Origin: Pinirhizobacter soli
GTDB lineage: Bacteria > Pseudomonadota > Gammaproteobacteria > Xanthomonadales > Rhodanobacteraceae
Direction of reading: 5' to 3'
DNA length: 64,000 nucleotides
NCBI RefSeq assembly: GCF_015905305.1
Contig: NZ_JADZLQ010000003.1
Location: 310,001 to 374,000 of the forward strand
Program-made: the position numbers and the translations under genes
In this document: piece after piece, positions 16,930 through 25,164 of the stretch
Numbering within the stretch: position 1 is the stretch's first letter
How the letters are laid out: every line of letters begins with the position of its first letter
The notes under the pieces: model-generated
Told to the model about the DNA's origin: nothing
The model's database searches: none
Seen by the model: the letters and a program-made list of their open reading frames with translations, nothing else

Positions 16930-19900
16930 ATGAAGTTTCGCCAAGCGGTGCTGCTCGCGCTTATCGTTGCCGGCAGCGCGCAAGCTGCACCGCAACGCCT
17001 GCTCGATGGCTTCGAAAGCAAGGCCGGCTGGCAGGCCCTGCATAGCGACGATGTCGCAGCGTCGCTGCGTGAAGACCAAGGCGTGGACGGCAAGGCCTTG
17101 TGCCTGGATTTCGATTTTCATGGCGTGTCGGGGTCGGCTTCGATCAAGCGCATGCTGCCGATCGACTTCCCGCCGAACTTCGCCCTGTCCGTGCAGGTGC
17201 ACGGGCAGATGCCCGCCAATACCCTGCAGCTGAAGCTGATCGACGAGAGCGGCGACAACGTGTGGTGGTACCAGCGGCAGGATTTCGTTCCCGCCAATGC
17301 CTGGGAATACATCCAGGCGCGGCGCCGGCAGGTGGAATTCGCCTGGGGTCCGACCAAGGACCGCACCCTGCGCCATACGGCCGCGGTGGAACTGATGGTG
17401 TACAACGCGCACGGCGGCCGCGGCAATGTGTGCTTCGACAACCTCTCGCTTACGCCGCTGCCGCCCGAGGCCACCACCTTTCCCACGCCCGTAGCCACGG
17501 CTAGTTCTTCCTTGTCGGGATTTCCAGCTGGTGCGCCGCTGGAAAGCAGCCTTGGCACCGCGTGGCGGAACGATCCCTCGCGCGGCAAGGATCCGAGCTA
17601 CACCATCGACCTCAACGTGCAGCGCGACTTCGGCGGCGTGGTGCTGGATTGGGAGCCGGGCCACGCCGCGTCGCGCTATAGCGTGGACGTGTCCGACGAC
17701 GGGCGCATGTGGCGAACCGGGCGCACGGTGGTCGATGGCAACGGCGGGCAGGATGCGATCTTCCTGCCGGAAACCTCCGCCCGCTACCTGCGCGTGGCCA
17801 TCCATGGCGATGGACCGAAGCCATACGGGCTTTCACGCCTGACGCTTAAAGACCTTGCCTGGGGCGCCACGCCCAATGCCTTCTTCCAGGCGCAGGCGAA
17901 GGGTGTGCGTCGCGGCCTGTATCCGCGGGGTTTCTCCGGCGAGCAGTCGTACTGGACTCTGCTCGGCGTGGACGGCGACAGCACCAGCTCCGCCTTGCTG
18001 TCCGAGGACGGCGCGCTTGAAGTGGTGCGCGGCGGGTTCTCGATCGAACCGATGCTGCTGACAGGGCAGGGCGCTGTGACCTGGGCCGATGTGACCAGCC
18101 GGCAAAGCCTGGCCGATGGTTACCTGCCCATTCCCACGGTGATCTGGCACAGCGGCGATCTTTCGCTCGAGACCACGGCCTTCGGCGCCAGGGACGACGG
18201 CGATTCGGTCACGGCCGTGAAGTACACCGTGCACAACAACTCGATGCAGGCGCGCGAGGTCACGCTGGCCTTGCTCGCCCGGCCTTTCCAGGTGAACCCG
18301 CCCACGCAGTTCCTCAATTCCCCCGGCGGCACCAGCCCGATCCACGATTTCGCCTGGGATGGACGCACGCTCACCGTCAACGGCAACCGCTACCTGCAAC
18401 CCCTGCAAACGACCGACGCGTTCGTAGCGGCAAGCTTCGATGCCGGCAATCTTGCCGAGCGGTTGGCTGCGGGCGAAGAGCCGAAGGTCAACACCTTGCA
18501 CGACGATTTCGGCTTTGCCCAGGGCGCGTTGCTGTACAAGCTCACGCTCGCGCCTGGAGCAAGCCGGGATATCGGCCTGATCGTCGATCCCGCCCACGCA
18601 CCTGCACCTGCTGCCGACGGCTGGCTGGACGACACCCTGGGCAACGTGGCCGACGACTGGCGCGAGAAACTCAATCGCGTATCGATCACGGTGCCGGCGC
18701 ATGCGCAGGCGGTGGTGGATACCGCCCGCACCGCGCTGGCGCACATCCTGCTGTCGCGCGACGGTCCGGCCCTGCAACCGGGCACGCGTTCGTATGCGCG
18801 CACCTGGGTGCGCGACGGCGCGATGATGACCGAGGGCCTGCTGCGCATGGGCCACGAGGACACCGCGCGCGACTTCGTGCAATGGTATGCCCCGCATCAA
18901 TTTTCCAGCGGCAAGGTGCCGTGCTGCGTCGACGCACGCGGTTCGGATCCGGTACCCGAGAACGACAGCCACGGTGAACTCATCTTCAGCATCGCCGAGC
19001 TCTACCGCTATACGCGAGACAACGCCATGCTGGCATCGCTGTGGCCGAACATCCGGCGCGCGGTGGTCTACATGGATCAGTTGCGCGCCAGCGAAAGTAC
19101 GGCCACCAACACCGCGCCCGACCGGCGCGCGCTGTACGGGCTGATGCCGGCGTCGATCAGCCACGAAGGCTATTCGGCCAAGCCGATGCATTCGTACTGG
19201 GACGACTTCTGGGCCATGAAGGGCTATGACGACGCCGTGGACATGGCCCACGTGCTGGGCAAGACCGACGACGAACAGCGCTTTGCGCAGTCACGCGACG
19301 CGTTCCGCCAGGATTTGCACGCCTCGATCGACCTTGCCGTGAAGCAGCACGGCATCGGCTTCATCCCCGGCGCCGCGGAGCTGGGCGATTTCGACGCCAC
19401 CTCCACCACCATCGCCATTTCCCCGGGCGGGGAACAGGCGCGGCTGCCCAAGGCACTGGTGGACGGCACGTTCGAGAAATACTGGCAGGGCTTCGTGGCG
19501 CGCCGCGACGGCAAGGCCGCTTGGGAAGACTACACGCCGTACGAATTGCGCACCGTCGCTACCTTCGTGCGCCTGGGCTGGCGCGACCGCGTGCAGGGCT
19601 TGCTTGATTTCTTCTTCACCTCGCGTCGCCCGTCGGCATGGAACCAATGGGCGGAAGTCGTTGGCCGCGATCCCCGCAAGCCGCGTTTCGTCGGTGACAT
19701 GCCACACGCATGGATTGCATCGGACTACGTGCGTTCGGTGCTGGACATGTTTGCCTACGAGCGTGATGCGGACCAGTCGATCGTGCTCGCCGCCGGCATC
19801 CCCATGAGCTGGCTCGACGGCGAAGGCATCGGCATCCAAGGCCTGCGCACCACCCGCGGCCAGCTCGGCTACACACTCCGCCGTGACCGCGACGGCGTGC

Positions 19901-20067
19901 ACCTGCAAGTGGACGAAGGCATCGACCTGCCCCCTGGCGGCCTGGTGTTCCCTTGGCCCGGCAAGGACACCCCCGGCGCCACCACCGTCGACGGCAAGCC
20001 CGCCACCTGGAAAAACGGCGAACTCACCCTCCACAGCCTCCCCGCCCAGGTCACCGTCACGCACTAA
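16930..20067 (+). CDS. Large secreted (alpha/alpha)6-type glycoside-hydrolase-like protein with discoidin-like domain
   Basis: 1045 aa with a signal peptide (cleavage near AQAAP, residue 19). Residues about 20-180 resemble a carbohydrate-binding beta-sandwich. Residues about 190-310 look like an F5/8-type C (discoidin) module (RDFGGVVLDWEPGHAASRYSV, ARYLRVAIHGDG). A beta-rich middle follows, then an all-helical catalytic-type domain at about 590-940 with YARTWVRDGAMMTEGLLRMG, ENDSHGELIFSIAELYRYTR, and the SYWDDFWAMKGYDDA block. These resemble clan GH-G/GH-L glycosidases (GH15/37/63-like). No exact family or substrate can be named. AAGGGA lies 7 nt before the ATG. As last gene of the LacI-controlled operon it probably trims oligosaccharides from the GH144-like enzyme. 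Confidence 0.8.
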   Translation: MKFRQAVLLALIVAGSAQAAPQRLLDGFESKAGWQALHSDDVAASLREDQGVDGKALCLDFDFHGVSGSASIKRMLPIDFPPNFALSVQVHGQMPANTLQLKLIDESGDNVWWYQRQDFVPANAWEYIQARRRQVEFAWGPTKDRTLRHTAAVELMVYNAHGGRGNVCFDNLSLTPLPPEATTFPTPVATASSSLSGFPAGAPLESSLGTAWRNDPSRGKDPSYTIDLNVQRDFGGVVLDWEPGHAASRYSVDVSDDGRMWRTGRTVVDGNGGQDAIFLPETSARYLRVAIHGDGPKPYGLSRLTLKDLAWGATPNAFFQAQAKGVRRGLYPRGFSGEQSYWTLLGVDGDSTSSALLSEDGALEVVRGGFSIEPMLLTGQGAVTWADVTSRQSLADGYLPIPTVIWHSGDLSLETTAFGARDDGDSVTAVKYTVHNNSMQAREVTLALLARPFQVNPPTQFLNSPGGTSPIHDFAWDGRTLTVNGNRYLQPLQTTDAFVAASFDAGNLAERLAAGEEPKVNTLHDDFGFAQGALLYKLTLAPGASRDIGLIVDPAHAPAPAADGWLDDTLGNVADDWREKLNRVSITVPAHAQAVVDTARTALAHILLSRDGPALQPGTRSYARTWVRDGAMMTEGLLRMGHEDTARDFVQWYAPHQFSSGKVPCCVDARGSDPVPENDSHGELIFSIAELYRYTRDNAMLASLWPNIRRAVVYMDQLRASESTATNTAPDRRALYGLMPASISHEGYSAKPMHSYWDDFWAMKGYDDAVDMAHVLGKTDDEQRFAQSRDAFRQDLHASIDLAVKQHGIGFIPGAAELGDFDATSTTIAISPGGEQARLPKALVDGTFEKYWQGFVARRDGKAAWEDYTPYELRTVATFVRLGWRDRVQGLLDFFFTSRRPSAWNQWAEVVGRDPRKPRFVGDMPHAWIASDYVRSVLDMFAYERDADQSIVLAAGIPMSWLDGEGIGIQGLRTTRGQLGYTLRRDRDGVHLQVDEGIDLPPGGLVFPWPGKDTPGATTVDGKPATWKNGELTLHSLPAQVTVTH

Positions 20068-20070
20068 CCT

Positions 20071-20137
20071 CCACTAGGGGTCAGAGTCATAGTGACGACG
20101 CGCACGCCGCTCTCACTATGACTCTGACCCCTAGTGG
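20071..20137. repeat. Palindromic repeat, copy 1 (perfect 25-bp arms)
   Basis: The arms 20071-20095 and 20113-20137 are exact reverse complements over 25 bp, with core GGGGTCAGAGTCA, separated by 17 nt. It lies between two convergent genes (stops at 20067 and 20141), so a bidirectional terminator role is likely. Related copies are at 24163, 31004 and 49209. Confidence 0.9.
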
Positions 20138-20140
20138 GGG

Positions 20141-20824
20141 TTAACTGCGCGCGGCGACTTCGTCGATGTGCAGGAGTAGGTCGGCGGGATCGGCGAATAC
20201 GCGGTATGCGCCGGCGCGTTCTAGCTCGTTTTCGCCATAGCCACCCGATAGGAGGCCGATGCCCAGCGACCGGGCGCGTTGCGCGGCCAGCATGTCCCAG
20301 ATGCTGTCGCCCAGTACCACCGCTTCGCGGATGTCCATGCCCAGGCGCTCGGCGCAGGTCACGAAGAGATCGGGGTCCGGCTTGGCATGGCGTACCTGGT
20401 CGCGCGTCACCACGGGCACCTTCGACGGATCCACGCCCAGTGCTTCGAGGTTGTGCGCCGCCGTTTCCATCCGTCCGCTGGTGGCGATGCCCCACGGGAT
20501 GCCGGCGTCGGTGAGCCACGCCAGCAGGGCTTTCGCACCGGGTAGCGGCTTGACGCTGCCGGCGGCGGCGAGCCGTCCGTAGGCCGCGGCATGGCCAATG
20601 CGCAGGCGCTCGACGCGGTCGTGGGTAATCTCCAGGCCCGTTTCGCGCAGCAGGATGTGGGTGAACAGTCCGCCGCTCATGCCGATCTTGCGGTGGATGC
20701 GCCAGACGGACAGGTCGATGCCCTCGGCGTCGAGCGACTCCTTCCAGGCCAACACATGCTGGTAGACGCTATCGACAAGGGTGCCGTCGAGATCGAATAG
20801 AAAGGCGGTCTTGCTGCGTGGCAT
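20141..20824 (-). CDS. HAD-IA family phosphatase (phosphoglycolate/beta-phosphoglucomutase-like)
   Basis: 227 aa cytoplasmic HAD hydrolase. Motif I FLFDLDGTLVDS gives the nucleophile Asp and the acid/base Asp two residues on. Motif II is IATSGR, motif III the Lys in RHAKPDPDLF, and motif IV VLGDSIWDM. The four-helix cap follows motif I, which puts it in subgroup IA. Substrates of such proteins are small phosphorylated metabolites; the exact one cannot be read from sequence. The ATG at 20824 (MPRSKTAF) is preferred to a TTG four codons upstream. It is convergent with the glycosidase-like gene and separated from it by palindromic repeat copy 1. Confidence 0.88.
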   Translation of the reverse strand: MPRSKTAFLFDLDGTLVDSVYQHVLAWKESLDAEGIDLSVWRIHRKIGMSGGLFTHILLRETGLEITHDRVERLRIGHAAAYGRLAAAGSVKPLPGAKALLAWLTDAGIPWGIATSGRMETAAHNLEALGVDPSKVPVVTRDQVRHAKPDPDLFVTCAERLGMDIREAVVLGDSIWDMLAAQRARSLGIGLLSGGYGENELERAGAYRVFADPADLLLHIDEVAARS

Positions 20825-20879
20825 GGGGGAATCCAAAGCAGGGGAGCGACCATCCTAACGCGACGTGCCTTGCGGACTA

Positions 20880-20914
20880 TTGACACGGAGTGCGGATTGA
20901 TACTGTACTAGTAC
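20880..20914 (+). promoter_or_regulatory. Promoter and GntR/YtrA-type operator
   Basis: A consensus -35 TTGACA (20880-20885) is followed by the perfect palindrome GTACTAGTAC (20905-20914), itself inside a wider ACTGT...ACAGT inverted pair (20902-20921). The palindrome covers the expected -10 region, which suggests autorepression by the GntR protein starting at 20938. No clear -10 sequence was identified. Confidence 0.6.
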
Positions 20915-20937
20915 TCACAGTACAGAAGGCCCTGACC

Positions 20938-21348
20938 ATGACCCGAGTCCGACCCCTCGCCCTGCAGATCGCGCCGGGCGATGCGCGCCCCATCAGCAAG
21001 CAGATCGTCGATGCGGTACGCCTGAAGATCGCCACGGCGGAACTGAAGGCGGGCGACCAGTTGCCCAGTGTGCGCGGGCTGGCACAGCAGCTGACGGTCA
21101 ACCCCAACACCGTGGCCAAGGCCTATGCCGAGCTCTCGGCCGAAGGCTGGCTGGAGGCCCGGCAAGGCCTGGGCCTCTACGTGGCGGCCCCGCGCCAGCG
21201 GCTTTCCGAAGACGAACGCGAGCGCCGCATGGAAGAGGCCGTGGCGCGCTTCGTCCACGAAGTGGCTGCCCTTGGCTTCACTCCCGCCGAGGCGCTGGGC
21301 CGCCTCGACATCGCGCTGCGTGTGCTTGGCCCACGCAAATCCGCCTGA
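20938..21348 (+). CDS. GntR-family regulator, YtrA subfamily
   Basis: 136 aa. An N-terminal winged helix (ISKQIVDAVRLKIATAELKAGDQLPSVRGLAQQL-type sequence split over residues 20-55, with NPNTVAKAYAELSAEGWLEA recognition part) is followed by a short C-terminal helical tail of about 50 residues. That length defines the YtrA subfamily, which lacks a large effector domain and usually controls an ABC transporter operon encoded downstream. The ATG at 20938 is used because the earlier start lies within the operator and promoter. The ATPase gene follows 16 bp after the stop. Confidence 0.9.
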   Translation: MTRVRPLALQIAPGDARPISKQIVDAVRLKIATAELKAGDQLPSVRGLAQQLTVNPNTVAKAYAELSAEGWLEARQGLGLYVAAPRQRLSEDERERRMEEAVARFVHEVAALGFTPAEALGRLDIALRVLGPRKSA

Positions 21349-21364
21349 TACGGACTTCCCACCC

Positions 21365-22273
21365 ATGACCGACACCCCCGTCATCGATACCCGCCAGCTG
21401 GTAGTGCGCTACAGCGACAAGTTGGCCATCGACCACCTGGACCTGCGCCTGGAGCCGGGCAGCGTCCACGCCATCGTCGGCGCCAACGGCGCCGGCAAAT
21501 CCACCTTGTTCCGCGTGTTGCTGGGCTTTCAGAAGCCCTCGCTCGGCAGCGCGAGCATCCTGGGCTGTGACAGCCAGTCGCTGTCACCCGCCGATCGCGG
21601 CCGGATCGGCTTCGTCAACGAAGAGCACACCTTGCCGCCATGGATGGCCGTGCGGGACGTGCTGCACATGCAGCGCCGCCACTACGCACGATGGAACCAG
21701 GCCGCGTACGACGAAGTCTCCGGTCACTACAACATCGTGCCGAAGCAGAAGGTCGGGCAACTTTCCCGCGGTGAGAGGGCGGGACTGAACCTTGCACTGG
21801 CGCTGGCGCAATCGCCGGAACTGCTGATCCTGGACGAACCCACGCTTGGCCTTGACGTGGTGGCCAAGCGGGCCTTCCTCGAATCCATGCTTTATTCCCA
21901 GGAGAGGGAAAACTGCACGGTGGTGTACTGCTCGCACCAAATGGACGAGGTGGAGCGCGTGGCGGACAACCTGGTAATCATGGAGCGCGGTGCGCTGCGG
22001 CATGTCTCCCCGCCGGAAGAATTCTGCGCCCGCGTGGCCTGCTGGATCGCCGAGATGCCGTTCCGCGGCCCGGACCCAGCGTTGATACCTGGGCTGCTTC
22101 GCACCCATCGCATCGATGGGCTGCATCACTACCTGGTGTTCGACCAGGGCGACAGCTTCGCTGCGTTCCTGCGCGAACACGGTGCGCGCTCAATCGAGCG
22201 CATGCCGGTAGGTCTGGACAGCGCCATCAACGGTTTCCTATCCCGCCACCATGCCATGCCCAAGGCGGCCTGA
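21365..22273 (+). CDS. ABC transporter ATP-binding protein (YtrA operon)
   Basis: 302 aa cytoplasmic ATPase. Walker A is GANGAGKST (about 41-49), the signature is LSRGERAG, Walker B is LLILDEP, followed by the switch His in VYCSHQMDEVE. An extra C-terminal domain of about 80 residues follows the nucleotide-binding domain. It is translated 16 bp after the YtrA-type repressor and 26 bp before its membrane partner. Such systems are linked to cell-envelope stress or antimicrobial-peptide response, but the cargo here is unknown. Confidence 0.92.
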   Translation: MTDTPVIDTRQLVVRYSDKLAIDHLDLRLEPGSVHAIVGANGAGKSTLFRVLLGFQKPSLGSASILGCDSQSLSPADRGRIGFVNEEHTLPPWMAVRDVLHMQRRHYARWNQAAYDEVSGHYNIVPKQKVGQLSRGERAGLNLALALAQSPELLILDEPTLGLDVVAKRAFLESMLYSQERENCTVVYCSHQMDEVERVADNLVIMERGALRHVSPPEEFCARVACWIAEMPFRGPDPALIPGLLRTHRIDGLHHYLVFDQGDSFAAFLREHGARSIERMPVGLDSAINGFLSRHHAMPKAA

Positions 22274-22299
22274 GAGCAAGATTCGACAAGGTAAAAACC

Positions 22300-24150
22300 A
22301 TGCATGACTTCTTCCGCGCCGAACTTGCGCGCTTCCGTCTTCCTGCGCTTCTGGTAGCGCTCGTCCATCTGTTGGTCCTGGGTTTCCTTTCCCGCCTGAC
22401 CGACCTGGCGCAAGCGTCGCTCATAATCTATCGGTTGATCGCCATCGCCTATGCAGCGCTGGGCGTGCTGTTGGGCGCGTACCAGATGGGCACGTACCGG
22501 CGTCCCAGCACATGGCTGGCCTTGCTGCACCGGCCATTACCGCCCTGGCGCATCGCCGGCGGCCTGTTCGGCGCCGGGGGCGTCGTGCTTTTGGTAGCGG
22601 TGTCGCTGCCTGTGCTCGGGATGTTGGGTTGGCAGTCGACGATGACGGCGCGCCTGGTCGAATCCCGCCATGCGTGGTTCCCTTTGGCGGCATGGCTGAT
22701 CGCCGCTTGCGGTTACTTCGTGGGTGCCTACGGCATGCTCGCCAACCGGCGTCACGCCGCCAGCGGGCTGGTATTTCTCTTGCTGTTGCTGACGGCGCGT
22801 GCTGACGGCGCCGCAAACATCGTGGTACAGCTGCTGGCGTTGGGCTGGCTTGCAGCGATGGTTGCGGTGAGCTTCCGGCCTGATCGTCTGGATGGCCCTC
22901 GTGGCCCCGTCTCCACCGTGCTGCTGGCCCTGCCGCTACAGATGGCGACGTACGTCGTGGCATGGATGGCGCTAAGCCTGGGGATGCAAATGGCCTGGAT
23001 GGCCGCCGGTACCTCGCCGACCAATGGAGGGGCAGCGGACGGGGGCGTGGTCAAGGCGCAGCAAGCGACGCCGCGGTCGCTGATGTCGGCCGGCCTGCAG
23101 GCGAGCACCCTGCCACAGGCGAAGGCGTGGCGTGATGGCCTTACCGAAGATGGTGTGATCGCCATGGGTATGCCCTATGCGGACAATCCGGTCCGCGGCC
23201 AGCTCAGCAATATCGTTCCCCTGCAATGGGCCGATACGCATACCGATACGCTATGGACGTTCAGCCACGACCATATGCGCATGGTTGGCCGCGGCCTTGC
23301 CGACGATCACGGTGCGCGCGGTGAACTGGGCGTGGGACTCAGCCAGGCGCCCTTTCCTACGATCGCGGTGCCGCACGATCCACCGGCCGGCATCGCCAGC
23401 AAGTACACGATTTTCATTGCCGGCGACACGGTCTACCGCCACGTGGCTGACGAGAATGCTGCTGAACCCTGGTTGCGCCTGCCCAACGGCGAAACCGTGC
23501 AGGGGGCGCCGAGCGTGGAAGGTTCGCGCGTGCTGCTGCAAGGTAGCCGTGCACTGTATGTATTCGACCGTGCCGACGCCCTGGTTCGCGCAGCGTGGCC
23601 GCAGGCGCCGATGGCACGTATACCCGTACCGGGCAGCGTGGCGGATCTTGGCCGAGTGGACGTCACCACCGTGGACGATGGGTTGCTGGTGTCCTTCGCG
23701 TTCACCGGTGGCGGCCTGTTCTATCCGGTATCGCGCCACCAGGATCTTGTGCTGGTGGATGCCCATGGCGGCGTGACCAATGTCGCCACCCGTACGCTCG
23801 CCTACGACTTCCCTGCCTGGTACCGGTATGCCGACTGGTGGCTGTCACCGGCGATGGATTGGCTCGATCGCGTCGCCAAGCACCTGTTCGAGCCGACGCC
23901 TCCGCTGGGTATGTCGGAGGTACTTCCGCCCCCGGCAGGATCGGTAGCCTTGGCGATTTTGCTGTGCGTGTTGGCAGCCGTCCTGGCCGGCTGGCGGGTG
24001 CAGCGCCTGGATATCGGCTCTCGCACTCGCGCCGCGTGGATCATCGCCTGCGCAGCCATCGGCCTACCGGCCCTGGCCAGTCTCTGGCTTCTATATCCAG
24101 CTGCCGAGCGCGAAAAAGCTGCCGTTGCGTTACGACCTTCCATAGCCTGA
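22300..24150 (+). CDS. ABC transporter membrane subunit with large extracytoplasmic domain
   Basis: 616 aa, partner of the preceding ATPase. Six to seven hydrophobic helices fill residues 10-235 (for example LLVALVHLLVLGFL, IAGGLFGAGGVVLLVAVSLP, TVLLALPLQMATYVVAWMAL). About 280 mostly soluble residues follow, with repeated beta-strand-like sequence (WLRLPNGETVQGAPSVEGSR, RALYVFDRADALVRAAWPQA) suggesting a beta-propeller or beta-sandwich. Two C-terminal helices close the protein. The soluble insert is unusual for an ABC-2-type permease and might sense or bind envelope components. AAGG stands 7 nt before the ATG. No specific family name is recognised for the insert. Confidence 0.75.
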   Translation: MHDFFRAELARFRLPALLVALVHLLVLGFLSRLTDLAQASLIIYRLIAIAYAALGVLLGAYQMGTYRRPSTWLALLHRPLPPWRIAGGLFGAGGVVLLVAVSLPVLGMLGWQSTMTARLVESRHAWFPLAAWLIAACGYFVGAYGMLANRRHAASGLVFLLLLLTARADGAANIVVQLLALGWLAAMVAVSFRPDRLDGPRGPVSTVLLALPLQMATYVVAWMALSLGMQMAWMAAGTSPTNGGAADGGVVKAQQATPRSLMSAGLQASTLPQAKAWRDGLTEDGVIAMGMPYADNPVRGQLSNIVPLQWADTHTDTLWTFSHDHMRMVGRGLADDHGARGELGVGLSQAPFPTIAVPHDPPAGIASKYTIFIAGDTVYRHVADENAAEPWLRLPNGETVQGAPSVEGSRVLLQGSRALYVFDRADALVRAAWPQAPMARIPVPGSVADLGRVDVTTVDDGLLVSFAFTGGGLFYPVSRHQDLVLVDAHGGVTNVATRTLAYDFPAWYRYADWWLSPAMDWLDRVAKHLFEPTPPLGMSEVLPPPAGSVALAILLCVLAAVLAGWRVQRLDIGSRTRAAWIIACAAIGLPALASLWLLYPAAEREKAAVALRPSIA

Positions 24151-24162
24151 TGCCAAGAAACT

Positions 24163-24215
24163 ACTAGGGGTCAGAGTCATTAAGGCGCCATCGACCTATG
24201 ACTCTGACCCCTAGT
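24163..24215. repeat. Palindromic repeat, copy 2 (18-bp arms)
   Basis: ACTAGGGGTCAGAGTCAT (24163-24180) pairs exactly with its reverse complement at 24198-24215 across a 17-nt loop. It lies between convergent gene ends (24150 and 24225), the same setting and loop length as copy 1 but a different loop sequence. Confidence 0.9.
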
Positions 24216-24224
24216 GGGGGTTGG

Positions 24225-25058
24225 TCAGAACTTGCCGGCGCGGAAGTCGGCGATGGCTTCGTGGATCTGCTGCGGGGTGTTCATGACGAACGGGCCGTAG
24301 CGGGCCACGGGCTCGGCCAGGGGCTTGCCGGCTACCAGCAGGACGCGGGTGGCGGCATCGGTGGCGCCGATCAGCACGCTGTCGCCTTCGGTAAGTACGC
24401 CCAGTTCGCTGCGGGCCAGGCGTTGAGCGCCCACCTTCGCTTCCTTGCCGTCGAAGACGTAGGCAAAGGCGTGATGCCCGGTGGGTAGCGGCACGGCCAC
24501 GTGCGCGCCTGGCTCGAGCGACAGATCCAGGTACACCGGTGCCGTGGCGATGCCCGAGACTGGCCCGGTCACGCCATCGAAGGAGCCTGCGATCACCTTC
24601 ACGGTGACACCAGGCGCCGGCGTGGCGGTGGGGATGTCGCCTGGCGGAATGTCCTGGTATCGCGGAGCGGTCATCTTGTCGCTGGCGGGCAGGTTCACCC
24701 ACAGCTGGAAGCCCCACATCAGGCCGTCTTCCTGCTGCGGCATCTCCGAATGAAGGATGCCGCGGCCGGCGGTCATCCATTGCACGCTGCCCGCTTCCAG
24801 GTCGCCGCGGTTGCCGTGGTTGTCGCCGTGCTGCATGCGGCCGGCGAGCATGTAGGTGACCGTCTCGAAGCCGCGGTGCGGGTGCTCGGGGAAGCCGGAG
24901 ATGTAGTCGCCCGGCTGGTCCGAACGGAATTCGTCGAGCAGCAGGAAGGGATCGACCATATCCAGTGCAGGCTGGCCGATCACGCGCTTCAACTTCACGC
25001 CGGCACCGTCGGAGGTATCCATGCCGCGGACGCGGCGGCTGATTTCACGGTCTGTCAT
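24225..25058 (-). CDS. Pirin family protein (bicupin)
   Basis: 277 aa, two cupin domains. The N-terminal cupin has the metal-binding pattern HPHRGFETVTYMLAG...QHGDNHGN...GRGILHSEMP, with the His residues and Glu that bind iron or another divalent metal in pirins. The start is placed at MTDREISRR (25058), since the upstream extension is low-complexity and lacks support. Bacterial pirins are reported as quercetinases or regulators of metabolic enzymes; the role here is unknown. It stands alone, with palindromic repeat copy 2 at its 3' end. Confidence 0.9.
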   Translation of the reverse strand: MTDREISRRVRGMDTSDGAGVKLKRVIGQPALDMVDPFLLLDEFRSDQPGDYISGFPEHPHRGFETVTYMLAGRMQHGDNHGNRGDLEAGSVQWMTAGRGILHSEMPQQEDGLMWGFQLWVNLPASDKMTAPRYQDIPPGDIPTATPAPGVTVKVIAGSFDGVTGPVSGIATAPVYLDLSLEPGAHVAVPLPTGHHAFAYVFDGKEAKVGAQRLARSELGVLTEGDSVLIGATDAATRVLLVAGKPLAEPVARYGPFVMNTPQQIHEAIADFRAGKF

Positions 25059-25164
25059 GGCAAGGCCCTCTTGATGTCCATCAGGCCAAGATGCCGTTGC
25101 CGGCGGCCACAGGGAAGGCCGCCGGCACGAACGCATTGTTTCCGGCCAAGGACGCTGGACAATG

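Noticed and set aside
17833-19251. 472-aa minus-strand frame within the large glycosidase-like gene
   Set aside because: Antisense shadow of the 16930-20067 gene with no recognisable domain.
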